Of a stretch of DNA of 64,000 bases, positions 33,815-42,814 are shown one piece after another (within the stretch, counting starts at the first letter, position 1; the number at the start of each line of letters is the position of its first letter). The notes below the pieces were generated by a model that worked only from the letters and a program-made list of their open reading frames with translations, made no database searches and was not told where the DNA came from. The stretch is taken from NCBI RefSeq assembly GCF_014203325.1, contig NZ_JACHIV010000001.1, positions 4,465,501 through 4,529,500 of the forward strand, written 5' to 3'. The translations under genes and the position numbers were made by a program. This DNA is from Saccharopolyspora gloriosae (GTDB lineage Bacteria; Actinomycetota; Actinomycetes; Mycobacteriales; Pseudonocardiaceae).

Positions 33815-33852
33815 ATTGACACCTTGTCAATAAACCTGCCGCGTCCTACGCT
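33815..33852 (+). promoter_or_regulatory. Promoter with palindromic operator for enoyl-CoA hydratase
   Basis: A perfect palindrome ATTGACA-CCT-TGTCAAT (33815-33831) overlaps a -35-like TTGTCA (33824), which is followed after 17 bp by TACGCT (33847-33852). Predicted transcript start is about 30 bp before the GTG. The TTGACA/TGTCAA half-sites resemble those before the monooxygenase gene at 45.5 kb. The rest of 33475-33881, a divergent region of about 400 bp, shows no gene or other clear site. Confidence 0.55.
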
Positions 33853-33881
33853 GTGCCCCTCGGACGAGACAGGGAGCGCGA

Positions 33882-34742
33882 GTGGACTACGAAGAGATCC
33901 GCTACGAGATCGACGGGCCGGTCGCGACGATTTCGCTGAACCGCCCGCAGGCTCGCAACGGCTACACCGTGCGCATGGCCGACGAGCTGGCCGCGGCGTT
34001 CGACCGCGCGGACCGGGACGAGGACGTGCGCGTCGTCGTGTTCACCGGCGAGGGCAAGGACTTCTGCGTCGGCGCCGACCTCTCTGCGGGCGGGTTCGAC
34101 GTCAGCGAACCGGGCGCCGAAGGCCAGGACGACTGGAAGGAACCCGCGGGCCGCTGCGCGCTGCGGATCTTCGCGATGAACAAGCCCGTCATCGCGGCGA
34201 TCCGGGGCGCCGCCGTCGGCGCCGGGGCCAGCATCACGCTCGCCTGCGACTACCGGCTGGCCGCGAAAGACTCGCGGTTCGGCTTCGTGTTCTCCCGCCG
34301 CGGCATCTACCCCGAGGGCGCCTCCACCTGGTTCCTGCCCCGGCTGGTCGGCCTCGGCACCGCCCTGGACTGGATGATCAGCGGCCGGCTCTTCGACGCC
34401 GCCGAAGCCCGCGACGCCGGGCTGGTGCACGCCGCGCACGAACCGGACCAGGTGCTCGACGAGGCGTACTCGCTCGCCCGCGACCTCGCGGCCAACACCG
34501 CTCCGGTCTCGATCGCCGTGATCCGCCAGATGCTCTACCGGCTCAGCGCGCTGGAATCCCCCTACGACGTGCAGCGCGTCGACTCCCGGCTGATCGCGGG
34601 GTTGCCGACGAACGAGGACGCGGCGGAAGGGGTCATGTCCTTCCTGGAACGGCGGCCTCCGCGATTCCCGGGGACGGTCGCGAAGGACCTGCCGGGATTC
34701 CTGCCGTGGCTCGACGACGGCACGGCGCCTCGATCGGCGTGA
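33882..34742 (+). CDS. Enoyl-CoA hydratase/isomerase family protein
   Basis: A 286-residue crotonase. N-terminal ATISLNRPQARNGYTVRM is the usual opening strand/helix; DFCVGADLSAGG and RGAAVGAGASITLACDYR supply the two oxyanion-hole glycines. SRRGIYPEGASTWFLPRLVG places a Glu at the catalytic hydratase position. The C-terminal trimerisation helices end with RRPPRFPGTVAKDLPGF. The enzyme would hydrate a trans-2-enoyl-CoA in a beta-oxidation-like pathway. GTG start with AGGGAG upstream. It has its own palindrome-bearing promoter and is followed by a TetR gene in the same direction 109 bp on, which may regulate it. Substrate unresolved. Confidence 0.92.
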   Translation: MDYEEIRYEIDGPVATISLNRPQARNGYTVRMADELAAAFDRADRDEDVRVVVFTGEGKDFCVGADLSAGGFDVSEPGAEGQDDWKEPAGRCALRIFAMNKPVIAAIRGAAVGAGASITLACDYRLAAKDSRFGFVFSRRGIYPEGASTWFLPRLVGLGTALDWMISGRLFDAAEARDAGLVHAAHEPDQVLDEAYSLARDLAANTAPVSIAVIRQMLYRLSALESPYDVQRVDSRLIAGLPTNEDAAEGVMSFLERRPPRFPGTVAKDLPGFLPWLDDGTAPRSA

Positions 34743-34851
34743 GCGTTGTTCGTCATCGGTCAACAGCCGGAACCCGCTGTGCCACAACCCGCTCCACCAC
34801 TTGCGCTGCACGACTCGGCTCGGTCGTTGACCTGCGGATAAGGTGGCGGGC

Positions 34852-35481
34852 ATGAGTGTGCAGTCCTCGACGCCACGCCGGCGGCTCGACCCCGACGAGC
34901 GGAAAGCGGAGATCCTCCTCGCCGCGCGGCGGCTGTTCGGCACCGGCACCTACGCCTCGGTGTCCACGACCGACCTCGCCAACGAAGCGGGAGTCGCCCG
35001 AGGACTGATCAACCACTACTTCGGCGGCAAGCGCGGCCTGTACCTCGAAGTGGTCCGGCAGATGATGGTGATCCCGGCGCCGGTGACCGAGCACCTGCCC
35101 AAGACGACCGTCGAGCAGCGCTTGGCCATCAGCATCGACCGCTGGCTCGACGTCGTGGAGCGCAACAAGGAGATGTGGCTGACCGCGATCGGCCCCGAAG
35201 CCATCGGGCGCGACCCGGAGGTCGAGGAGATCCTCGCGGAGGGCGACGAGATCGCGGCCGACCGCGTGCTGGAAGCGGCGATGATGGCCGACGTCACCGA
35301 GGGCCGCGAGGTGCTGCGCGCGATCATCCGCTCCTACGGGAGCATGATCCGCGCGGCGTCCAGGGAATGGCTGGTCCGCGGCACCCTGTCCCGCAGCGAC
35401 CTGCACGTCATGCTCACTGACGTCATCCTGCACGTCCTCACGACGACGTTCCCCAACGTCCTCGCCGCCCGATCGGAATGA
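34852..35481 (+). CDS. TetR-family transcriptional regulator
   Basis: A 209-residue repressor. The N-terminal helix-turn-helix reads RKAEILLAARRLFGTGTYASVSTTDLANEAGVARGLINHYFGGKRGLYLEVV, the standard TetR DNA-binding domain. The C-terminal about 150 residues are the ligand-binding/dimer domain, with no motif that names a ligand. ATG 34852 is preferred over GTG 34843 because the AAGG site is better placed. Located between the enoyl-CoA hydratase gene (same strand) and the convergent esterase gene of the long catabolic series, it is a candidate regulator of either, through the TTGACA-type palindromes near 33.8 and 45.5 kb. That assignment is inference. Confidence 0.92.
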   Translation: MSVQSSTPRRRLDPDERKAEILLAARRLFGTGTYASVSTTDLANEAGVARGLINHYFGGKRGLYLEVVRQMMVIPAPVTEHLPKTTVEQRLAISIDRWLDVVERNKEMWLTAIGPEAIGRDPEVEEILAEGDEIAADRVLEAAMMADVTEGREVLRAIIRSYGSMIRAASREWLVRGTLSRSDLHVMLTDVILHVLTTTFPNVLAARSE

Positions 35482-35620
35482 CCGGCGCCGCCCGTCACGG
35501 TGTGGACGACCTCCGCGATGTCGTTCCCGCCCGGCCTGGCCCGGCGGAGAACCCGTTGCAGCGCAGGGCAAGCCGAGCTGATCGGACGCACGCGACCGCG
35601 CCGGCGGGACCTGCCCGTAG

Positions 35621-36778
35621 CTAGCCGTGACCGGTGGGGCGCGCGGCGAAGTACGCGAGTTCGCGCACGGCGGCACGGGCTTCGGGCAGGAGCGCGGCGA
35701 GCAGGGTGAAGGCGTGCATCTGGCCGTGCCAGACGCTCAGGTCGCACGGGACTCCCGCCTGCCGCAGGCGCCGGGCCATCAGTTCGCCATCGCTGCGGAG
35801 CAGGTCGAGGGAGCCGACCTGGATCAGCACCGGCGGCAGCTCGCGGAGGTCCGCGTAGCAGGGGGACAGCTCCGGAGCGTTCGGTTCCACGTCCACCGCG
35901 CACATCCGCGCCACGTCGGCGGCGGCCCGCGCGGGCAGGAACGGGTCCAGGAGCCGGTTCGCGGTGTAGGACGGGCCGGTCGCGGCGAGGTCCAGCCAGG
36001 GTGACGTCGCGGCGATCCCGGCCGGGCGCGGCAGCCCGCGCTCCCGCGCCCGCAGGGCGACCGCGAACGCCAGGTTCGCGCCCGCCGAATCCCCGGCCAG
36101 CACGACGTCCTCGCCGGTGCGGCCCTGGTCCAGCAGCCACCGGTAGGCGTCGACGCAGTCCTGCACGCCGTCGTCGACCCGGTGCTCCGGGACCATCCGG
36201 TAGTTCACCGCCAGCACGGGAGACCCGGTCAGCGCCGACAGCCGGGCCACCTGCGCGCGCCAGAGCCGGGCCGAGCCCAGCACGAATCCGCCGCCGTGCG
36301 CGTAGAGGACCGCCCGCCGCGTCCCGGTGTCGCGGCCGGTGCGGACCAGGTCGGCGTGGCAGCCGGGCAGCGGGATCCGCCGCACCGTCGTGCCGAACGG
36401 GACGGGCCCGAGCAGCGGGGCGAGCCCGCCGGTGATGCCGCGTGCGCGGCGCAAGGTCTCGGGAGTGACCGGAGTCCGTTCGAGCAGCGGGCGGAGCGTC
36501 CGGCGCAACGCGGCGGCGAGCACCCGCGAACGCACCGACCCGCGGAGCGCACCGGGCACGCCGGGGCGGCCGGGCTCCTCGGACTCCTCGACCCGACCGG
36601 ACTCAACCGGCCGACCTGGCGCACCGGGCACGCCGGGGCGATCAGGATCACCGGACGTATCGAGCCGCCCAGCCCCACCTGGCCCACCAGGTTCCCCGGA
36701 CGGTTCTCCGATTCGATCGTCCACATCGGACTGGACCCGGCGGGATCTCGCGCCCCGAGCCGTCTCGTCGTCGGTCAT
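35621..36778 (-). CDS. HSL-type alpha/beta hydrolase (LipR-like) with collagen-like N-terminal extension
   Basis: A 385-residue hormone-sensitive-lipase-family esterase. The HGGGF oxyanion motif (YAHGGGFVLGSARLW), the nucleophile GDSAGANLAFAVA and the C-terminal QVGSLDLLRSDGE and WHGQMHAFTLL (Asp and His) form a complete active site. It resembles mycobacterial LipR of the mymA cluster. Residues about 23-80, before the domain, are Gly/Pro/Glu/Arg-rich with collagen-like spacing (SGEPGGPGGAGR, RPGVPGAPGRP, RPGVPGALRG) and have no counterpart in usual family members. The ATG at 36778 has GGAG upstream. It is the last gene of the leftward series, 30 bp after the acyl-CoA ligase gene. Role: hydrolysis of an ester, perhaps the product of the Baeyer-Villiger enzyme. 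Confidence 0.88.
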   Translation of the reverse strand: MTDDETARGARSRRVQSDVDDRIGEPSGEPGGPGGAGRLDTSGDPDRPGVPGAPGRPVESGRVEESEEPGRPGVPGALRGSVRSRVLAAALRRTLRPLLERTPVTPETLRRARGITGGLAPLLGPVPFGTTVRRIPLPGCHADLVRTGRDTGTRRAVLYAHGGGFVLGSARLWRAQVARLSALTGSPVLAVNYRMVPEHRVDDGVQDCVDAYRWLLDQGRTGEDVVLAGDSAGANLAFAVALRARERGLPRPAGIAATSPWLDLAATGPSYTANRLLDPFLPARAAADVARMCAVDVEPNAPELSPCYADLRELPPVLIQVGSLDLLRSDGELMARRLRQAGVPCDLSVWHGQMHAFTLLAALLPEARAAVRELAYFAARPTGHG

Positions 36779-36808
36779 GACGGACTCCGCTCTCGCCCGC
36801 CGCCCCCG

Positions 36809-38620
36809 TCAGCTCCGCGCCGCCGCGACCGCTTCGGTCGCGGGTTCGTGCACGTCGTCCGGCCGCGGATCGGCGTAGAGCCCGTCGATCTCGGCGGCGT
36901 ACTTCGTCGCGATCGGCTTGCGGCGCAACTTCATCGTGGGGGTGAGCTCGGCACCGCCCGGTTCCCAGAACTCCGGCACGATCCGGAACCGCTTGACCTG
37001 CTCGACGCGGGCCAGGTTCGCGTTGCCCGCGGCGACCGCCGCCGACACCAGCGCGACGACGTCGGGGCGCCGGGACAGCTCGGCGGCGTCCCGCTCGTGC
37101 GCGGCCACCGCTTCGGGGTCGAGCACGATCAGCGCGGTGTTGTACGGCCGGGCGTCGCCGATCGCCGCCACGGCACCGATGAGCGGGGAGCACGCCACGA
37201 CGGCGTTCTCGATGTTCGTCGGGGACATGTTCTTGCCGGTGGCGCTGATGATCAGCTCCTTCTTCCGGTCGATGACGGTGATGTAGCCGTCGTCGTCGAC
37301 CGCGACCACGTCGCCGGTGGACAGCCAGCCTTCCGGGCTGATCGCCTCGGCGGTCTTCGCGGGCTCGCCGCGGTAGCGCTTCATCACCAGCGGCCCGCGC
37401 AGCAGCAGTTCGCCGTCGGCGGCGACCGACATCTCCATGCCGGGCAGGACCTTGCCCACGGTTCCGAGCTTGACCGGGTCGGCGGGCGCCATGCTGGCGA
37501 TGCAGGTCACCTCGGACATGCCCCACGCCTCGGAGATCTTCAGCCCGAGCGCGCCGAAGAACGCCAGCGTCTCCGGGGAGATCGGGGCGGCGCCGGACAT
37601 GGCCCACTTCAGCTCGGTGAAGCCGAGGCGGGCGCGCAGCAGCGCGAGCACCTCGTCGGCGCGCGCGTGCTCGGCCGCCAGTTCTGGTGGCACCGGTTCG
37701 CCTGCGCGCAGCAGCGCGAACCGGCGGTGCCCGACGTCGAGCGCCCACCGCAGGTGCGCTTGGCGCTCCTCGTCGGGCTCGCCGTCGACGGCCGCTTCGA
37801 CGGCGGCCTTCAACTTCTCCCACACCCGGGGAACCGCGCCCCAGATGGTGGGCAGGCAGTCCGGGATCGCGGCGGCGATCCGGCGTCCGTCGGCGACCGC
37901 GGTGATCTGGGTGCCGAACACCAGGTGCAGGTACAGCGCGGTCAACCGGTCCGCGATGTGCGCGGAGGGCAGGAAGGACGTGATCCGGTCGCCGAACTCG
38001 ATGGGCTGGACCTGCCCGATCGCGCGCGCCTCGAACAGCAGCGCCTCGTGGGTGGCCTCGACGCCCTTGGGGTCGCCGGTGGTGCCCGAGGTGTAGATCA
38101 GCGTGGCGACGTCGTCGGCCCGCACGGCCCGCCAGGCCGCGTCGAAGTCGAAGTCCGGCGCGGCGCGCTCCGTCAGCTGCGCCAGCGTGATCGTGCCCGC
38201 AGGCTGCTCCCCCGGCTCCGCGTCGACCACGACGATCGCCGTCAGCGACGCCCCGGATTCCTGGATGCGCTCGACGTGCTGCGCCTCGCAGACCACGACG
38301 TCGGCTCCGGCGTTGCCGAGCACGTAGGAGATCGTGCTCGGGGTGAGCGTGTTGTAGAGGGAGAACGAGGTGGCGCCCACGTGCAGCGCGCCGACGTCCA
38401 CCGGGTAGAACTCGACGCGGTTGGCCATCATCAGCGCCACCGTGTCGCCGCGTCCCACGCCGAGCGCGGCGAAGCCGCCCGCGACCTCGCGCACCTGGTC
38501 GGCGTAGTCGCGCCAGGTCAGCTCCTGGGTGCCGCCGACGGTCCGCAGCGCGACGGCGTCGGGGTTCACGGCGGCGGTCCGCTGGAACGCCGCGCACAAC
38601 GTGGCCGGTTCCCCGGTCAT
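36809..38620 (-). CDS. Long-chain acyl-CoA synthetase (AMP-binding, FadD type)
   Basis: A 603-residue adenylate-forming enzyme. The AMP-binding P-loop LIYTSGTTGDPKGVEATH, the SFLPSAHIADRLTALYL segment, WAMSGAAPIS, the EAWGMSEV (Y/W-GxTE-like) motif, WLSTGDVVAVDDDGYITVIDRKKE with the hinge Asp, and the C-terminal Lys region TPTMKLRRKPIATKY are all present. It activates a carboxylic acid with ATP and joins it to CoA. ATG 38620 has GAGGAGG upstream at good spacing. It lies between the SDR and esterase genes on the same strand, 52 and 30 bp away. In this setting it would activate the acid made by the aldehyde dehydrogenase. It looks closer to long-chain FadD15-type ligases than to FadD13. Confidence 0.93.
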   Translation of the reverse strand: MTGEPATLCAAFQRTAAVNPDAVALRTVGGTQELTWRDYADQVREVAGGFAALGVGRGDTVALMMANRVEFYPVDVGALHVGATSFSLYNTLTPSTISYVLGNAGADVVVCEAQHVERIQESGASLTAIVVVDAEPGEQPAGTITLAQLTERAAPDFDFDAAWRAVRADDVATLIYTSGTTGDPKGVEATHEALLFEARAIGQVQPIEFGDRITSFLPSAHIADRLTALYLHLVFGTQITAVADGRRIAAAIPDCLPTIWGAVPRVWEKLKAAVEAAVDGEPDEERQAHLRWALDVGHRRFALLRAGEPVPPELAAEHARADEVLALLRARLGFTELKWAMSGAAPISPETLAFFGALGLKISEAWGMSEVTCIASMAPADPVKLGTVGKVLPGMEMSVAADGELLLRGPLVMKRYRGEPAKTAEAISPEGWLSTGDVVAVDDDGYITVIDRKKELIISATGKNMSPTNIENAVVACSPLIGAVAAIGDARPYNTALIVLDPEAVAAHERDAAELSRRPDVVALVSAAVAAGNANLARVEQVKRFRIVPEFWEPGGAELTPTMKLRRKPIATKYAAEIDGLYADPRPDDVHEPATEAVAAARS

Positions 38621-38672
38621 GGCAACCTCCTCGAGGAGTTCTTCCGGAACGGCCCGCAGCGGGCCGGGGGGC

Positions 38673-39605
38673 TCAACGACCTTCGGGTGCGCCCGCTCGC
38701 CGCCGGTCCGTCCTGGCTTCGAGGTCGCGGACGAACCGGTGGCTGCGCGCGTCCGAGACGAGCACCGCGTCGATGAGCACGTTGAGCAACCCGCGCAGCA
38801 GCCCCCACGGCTGCCAGGCGCGCGGAACGGTGGTGCTGCCCGCGCGCCGGGAGATCGCATCGGCGACCGAGCGCGCCGCGCGCTGCGCGGAGATGCGGCG
38901 GCGCAGCGGCCGGGGCAGCCGCGAGTTCAGCTCCGCCCCGAGGTCGTCCTCGTCCAGCGTGGCCTGCGCGAGGCGGGTGTCGACGATGCCGAAGTACGCG
39001 ACTCCGGCGGTGGCGCCGTGCCCGGCGAGCTCCAGCCGCAGGATGCGGCCCAGCTGCTCGGACGCGGCCTTGCTGACCACGTACGCGGCTCCGCCGAGCG
39101 CGGGTGAGAAGGCTGCCGCCGAGGACACCACGACGATGTGGCCGCGCCGCGCGATCACCTCGTCGATCGCCGGGCGCACGGTGTTGAACACGCCCATCAG
39201 GTTGATGTCGATGACCCGGTCGAAGTCCGCCGGATCGATCTGGCGCAGCGTCGCGGGCGGCGGTGTCACTCCGGCGTTGGCCACGACCACGTCGATGCCG
39301 CCCGCCGCCGCGGCGATCTCGCGCACGGCGGTGTCCATGGCGGCGCGGTCCCGGACGTCGGCGGCGGTCGTCACGACCCGCTCCCCGCCCAGCGCCGCCT
39401 CGGCGGCGCGCAGCGCCACGGCGTTGACGTCGATCAGCGCGACCACGGCGCCCTTGCCGTGCAGGATGCGGGCGAGGGCGAAGCCGATCCCGTCCGCGCC
39501 GCCGGTGATCACGACGACCTTGCCCGCGACGTCGTAGTGCATTCCGCCGGGCAGCGGTATCCCGAGGTCCCGCAGGGCCGCGGCGACGCGGTTCGCAGTG
39601 GACAC
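38673..39605 (-). CDS. Short-chain dehydrogenase/reductase
   Basis: A 310-residue classical SDR with a C-terminal extension. VVVITGGADGIGFALA is the TGxxxGxG cofactor motif; LIDVNA suggests an acidic residue after strand 2 and so NAD preference; VVVANAG, VVVSSAAAFS (catalytic Ser) and AYVVSKAA (Tyr-x3-Lys) complete the active site. The last about 60 residues (RRRISAQRAARSVADAI and on) are longer than in the smallest SDRs, as in mycobacterial SadH-type enzymes. The start is GTG 39605; only one base separates it from the aldehyde dehydrogenase stop at 39607, so translation is coupled. Likely alcohol/ketone interconversion in the same pathway. Confidence 0.92.
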   Translation of the reverse strand: MSTANRVAAALRDLGIPLPGGMHYDVAGKVVVITGGADGIGFALARILHGKGAVVALIDVNAVALRAAEAALGGERVVTTAADVRDRAAMDTAVREIAAAAGGIDVVVANAGVTPPPATLRQIDPADFDRVIDINLMGVFNTVRPAIDEVIARRGHIVVVSSAAAFSPALGGAAYVVSKAASEQLGRILRLELAGHGATAGVAYFGIVDTRLAQATLDEDDLGAELNSRLPRPLRRRISAQRAARSVADAISRRAGSTTVPRAWQPWGLLRGLLNVLIDAVLVSDARSHRFVRDLEARTDRRRAGAPEGR

Positions 39606-39606
39606 G

Positions 39607-41094
39607 TCAGCGCCTCCCGTGCAGCAGTCGGACGAGCACCCGGATCAGCCGATCCACGCGCGGGCCGCGCCGGAACGTCGTGACCGGCAGCGGAGCGCGG
39701 AAGCGCCGCCGCGTCATCGAGCGCGCGTAGGTGAACTCCTTGAGCCCTTCCGGTCCGTGCACCCGGCCGAACCCGGAGTCGCCGACCCCGCCGAGCGGCA
39801 GGTTCGGGATCGCGGCGAAGCCGACGTAGGAGTTCACCGCGACCGCGCCGGAGCGGATCCGCGCGGCGATCCGGGTGCCGTTGCGTCGGGAGAACACAGT
39901 CAGCCCCAGCGCGTACCGGCTCGCGTTCGCGCGCTGCACCGCTTCGTCGGCGTCGCGCACCTTCGCGATCGTCATGGTCGGCCCGAAGGTCTCCTCCGTC
40001 ACCGCGAGGCAGTCCTCGGGCGCGTCGAGCAGGATCGTCGGCTGCACCACGCGGCCGTCGATCGCGTCCAGGCCGCCGAGCGCGACGCGCGCTCCCCTGT
40101 CGAGTGCGTCGGCGATGTGGGCGCGGACGACGTCGACCTGGCCGGGTGTGGTCATCGGGCCGAACCGGGCTTCCGGGCCGGTGCCCGCGCGGATCGTGCG
40201 GGCCAGCGCGACGACCTCGGCGACGAACTCGTCGTGCACGGCCCGGTGCACGTAGACCCGTTCGACGCCGAGGCAGGTCTGGCCGGCGTTCGACGTCGCT
40301 CCCCACACCGCCGCGTCGGCCGCCGCCGCGACGTCGGCGTCGGCGTCCACGATCAGCGCGTCCTTGCCGCCGCACTCCATGAGCACCGGCGTGAGCGTCG
40401 CCGCGCACGCGGCCAGCACCTGCTTGCCGGTGGCGGTGGACCCGGTGAACCCGATCTTGTCGACGCCGGAGCGGCACAGCGCAGCGCCGGTGCCGCCGTC
40501 GCCGGTGAGCAGTTGCAGCACGGGCTGTTCGGGGACGACCGCCGCGAAGGCGTCGACCAGCCACGCGCCGACGCCGGGCGTGTGCTCGCTCGGCTTGTAG
40601 ACCACGGCGTTGCCCGCGGCGAGCGCGAACGACAACGAGCCCAGCGGGGTGAACACCGGGTAGTTCCACGGTCCGATGACGCCGACCGCGCCCAGCGGCC
40701 GATGCGCCACGCTCGCCGCCTCGTTGAGCATCAGCAGGCTGGAGCGGACGGTGTGCGGGCCGAGCACCTTCTTCGCGTTCCGCGCCGCCCAGGCGAGGTG
40801 TTCCAGCGCCATCACGACTTCGAGCATCGCGTCGGCCCGCGGTTTGCCGGTCTCCGCGCGCACCAGCTCGGCGAGCTCATCGCTGCGGCGGGCGATGATG
40901 CCGCGCCACCGGTCGAGCCTGCGGGCGCGTTCGGCGAAGCCCAGCCAGTCCCACCAGGTTCCCGCCAGGCGGGCCCGGCTCACCGAGGCCGCGACGTCGG
41001 CGGGGCCGTGCACCGGGTAGGTGCCGATCACCTCGCCGGTGAGCGGACTGCGGACGTCGAACACGTCCGGCGCGGTGGTCGTGCCCGCCGTCAT
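39607..41094 (-). CDS. Aldehyde dehydrogenase family protein
   Basis: A 495-residue NAD(P)-dependent aldehyde dehydrogenase. The fold and active site are intact: PLGAVGVIGPWNYPVFTPLG (with the active-site Asn), KPSEHTP, GFTGSTATGKQV (nucleotide binding), the general-base Glu in LMECGGKDALIV, the nucleophile Cys in NAGQTCLGVERV, and EETFGPTMTI. A C-terminal tail of about 40 basic residues (RRRFRAPLPVTTFRRGPRVD) extends past the usual end and may touch membranes, as in membrane-associated fatty aldehyde dehydrogenases. It would oxidise an aldehyde to an acid for the acyl-CoA ligase. The ATG overlaps the stop of the SRPBCC gene (ATGA), and the SDR gene starts one base after its stop. Confidence 0.94.
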   Translation of the reverse strand: MTAGTTTAPDVFDVRSPLTGEVIGTYPVHGPADVAASVSRARLAGTWWDWLGFAERARRLDRWRGIIARRSDELAELVRAETGKPRADAMLEVVMALEHLAWAARNAKKVLGPHTVRSSLLMLNEAASVAHRPLGAVGVIGPWNYPVFTPLGSLSFALAAGNAVVYKPSEHTPGVGAWLVDAFAAVVPEQPVLQLLTGDGGTGAALCRSGVDKIGFTGSTATGKQVLAACAATLTPVLMECGGKDALIVDADADVAAAADAAVWGATSNAGQTCLGVERVYVHRAVHDEFVAEVVALARTIRAGTGPEARFGPMTTPGQVDVVRAHIADALDRGARVALGGLDAIDGRVVQPTILLDAPEDCLAVTEETFGPTMTIAKVRDADEAVQRANASRYALGLTVFSRRNGTRIAARIRSGAVAVNSYVGFAAIPNLPLGGVGDSGFGRVHGPEGLKEFTYARSMTRRRFRAPLPVTTFRRGPRVDRLIRVLVRLLHGRR

Positions 41095-41591
41095 CGCGCG
41101 CCTCCCGTCGCGCGGCGGGCGGCACCGTCGGCCCAGCTCCGCGTCACCTTCCGCAGCAGCGGACGGGAGAGCGCCAGCACGGGGGCGAGCCACCCGGCCG
41201 GTTCCACCGCGAAGGTCCAGGTGAACCGCGTCCCGCTCGCGATCGGTTCCAGCGCGACGTCCTCGGCGAAGCGGCGGAGACCCGGCCGGTTCGCGGCTTC
41301 GACGCCGAACGTCATCCGGCTGCCCTCGTCCCAGCGGTAGAACCGCTCCCGAAGCGAGGCCGCGCCGCGCCCGACGGTGACGGTCCGGGTGGTGCCGACG
41401 CCGAAGGGCCGCGGCGAGGTCCACTCCGCGCCGGTGATCGCGCGGGAGAACGACACCAGCGCGTCGTCGGCGGTGAACGCCTCCCACACCTGGCCGGGCG
41501 GGACCGGCACCTCGACGGTGTGTGCGAAGCGGAACCTGGCCGAGCGCAGGAAGTCGTCGTCCGACTCGGCGAGCGGATACCAGCGGGTCAT
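41091..41591 (-). CDS. SRPBCC-fold (polyketide cyclase/START-like) protein
   Basis: A 166-residue protein with the helix-grip fold of the polyketide cyclase/dehydrase and lipid-transport group: FRFAHTVEVPVPPGQVWEAFTADD at the N terminus, ITGAEWTSPRPFGVGTTRTVTV, then TRFTWTFAVEPAGWLAP. The family holds lipid-binding proteins and cyclases with a deep hydrophobic cavity; no catalytic residue can be assigned. ATG 41591 has GGAAGG upstream. It lies between the reductase and aldehyde dehydrogenase genes, coupled to the latter by a 4-base overlap, which suggests it carries or channels the hydrophobic substrate of this pathway. Function beyond that is unknown. Confidence 0.82.
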   Translation of the reverse strand: MTRWYPLAESDDDFLRSARFRFAHTVEVPVPPGQVWEAFTADDALVSFSRAITGAEWTSPRPFGVGTTRTVTVGRGAASLRERFYRWDEGSRMTFGVEAANRPGLRRFAEDVALEPIASGTRFTWTFAVEPAGWLAPVLALSRPLLRKVTRSWADGAARRATGGAR

Positions 41592-41616
41592 GGGGCAGCC
41601 TTCCACGGTGGACTGA

Positions 41617-42705
41617 TCACAGGTCGAGGGTGAGCCGTTCGCCGGCCGAGCGGGACACGCAGATCAGCATCGAATCCGCGCGTTCGCCGTCGAGCAGCAG
41701 CTTGTCGCGGTGCTCGACCTCCCCGTCGAGCACGCGGACCTTGCACGTACCGCAGAACCCCTGCTGGCACGAGTACGCGATGCCCGGCAGCTCCCGGCGG
41801 ATCGCGGCGAGGGCGGACTCGTCGGACGGGACGGCGACGGTGGTCCCGGTCCGTTCGAGGTGCACGTCGAACGGCCTGCCGTCGCGCACCGGCAGCGCCG
41901 AGAAGCGCTCGGTGTGCAGCGATCCGGTGGGATTGATCTCCCGCATCAGGCCGCGCGCGGTGGTCATCAGCGGCGTCGGGCCGCACAGGTAGACCGCCGC
42001 GCCGGGCGCGGCTTCCGGGAGGATCGCCGTGATGTCCGGCAATCCGTGCTCGTCGTCCGGGCGGACGTCGACGACGCCGCTGTCGTAGCGGGAAAGTTCG
42101 TCCAGGAACGGCAGCCCGTCCCGCGTTCGTCCTAAGTAGACCAACCGCCATGGTGCACCGCGCCGGTGGCATTCCCGCACCATCGGCAGGATCGGCGTGA
42201 TCCCGATGCCCCCGGCGACGAACAGGTAGGACTCCGCTTCGATCAGCCGGAACGCGTTGCGCGGCCCGCGGATCGTGATCCGGTCGCCCGCGGCGAGCTC
42301 GTCGTGCACCTCGCGCGAACCGCCGAGCCCGTCGGCGAGCCTGCGCACCGCGATCCGGTAGCGGTACCGGTCCGCCGGGTCGCCGCACAACGAGTACTGC
42401 CGCTGCTTGCCGGAGGGCAGGAAGACGTCGACGTGCGCGCCCGGAACCCAGCTCGGCAGCCGCGCGCCCGCCGGTTCGGAGAGCGTCACGCTGACGACGT
42501 CGGCCGCCTCCGCCCGCACCTCGTTGACGACGAGTCCGAGGTCGAATCCGCCGCGGCGCACCGGATTCGGCCGCGACAGCAACGGCGCCACACCGCTCTC
42601 CGCGAACACCCTGCGGTAAGCGGCGCTGAACCCGCCGATGGCCCGCAACACCGGCCCCGGTGCGAACCCGGAACCGGAACACCCCGCCTGCTCGATCATG
42701 GTCAT
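41617..42705 (-). CDS. Flavin/2Fe-2S oxidoreductase (ferredoxin-NADP reductase fused to ferredoxin)
   Basis: A 362-residue electron-transfer protein. The FAD-binding barrel (QRQYSLCGDP, the RxYS motif) is followed by the NAD(P) domain (LFVAGGIGITPILPMV, VYLCGPTPLM). The C-terminal about 85 residues are a plant-type 2Fe-2S ferredoxin, CQQGFCGTC plus a fourth Cys in MLICVS. Such phthalate-dioxygenase-reductase-type proteins pass electrons from NAD(P)H to an oxygenase or desaturase. The obvious partner here is the di-iron PF10118 protein just upstream, across repeat copy C. ATG 42705 has GAGGGAA upstream; ATG 42699 is possible. The N-terminal about 50 residues (FSAAYRRVFAESGVAPLL) are a helical extension also seen in desaturase-linked reductases. 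Confidence 0.92.
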   Translation of the reverse strand: MTMIEQAGCSGSGFAPGPVLRAIGGFSAAYRRVFAESGVAPLLSRPNPVRRGGFDLGLVVNEVRAEAADVVSVTLSEPAGARLPSWVPGAHVDVFLPSGKQRQYSLCGDPADRYRYRIAVRRLADGLGGSREVHDELAAGDRITIRGPRNAFRLIEAESYLFVAGGIGITPILPMVRECHRRGAPWRLVYLGRTRDGLPFLDELSRYDSGVVDVRPDDEHGLPDITAILPEAAPGAAVYLCGPTPLMTTARGLMREINPTGSLHTERFSALPVRDGRPFDVHLERTGTTVAVPSDESALAAIRRELPGIAYSCQQGFCGTCKVRVLDGEVEHRDKLLLDGERADSMLICVSRSAGERLTLDL

Positions 42706-42814
42706 CGTCTTCCCTCAGAACCCGTCATCGATCTCGTCGTCCCAGATGAACCGCGCGCGACACCCAACGCCTCGCCAACGGCGAACCAAGAGCGAACCCA
42801 ACCCGCGCCTCACG

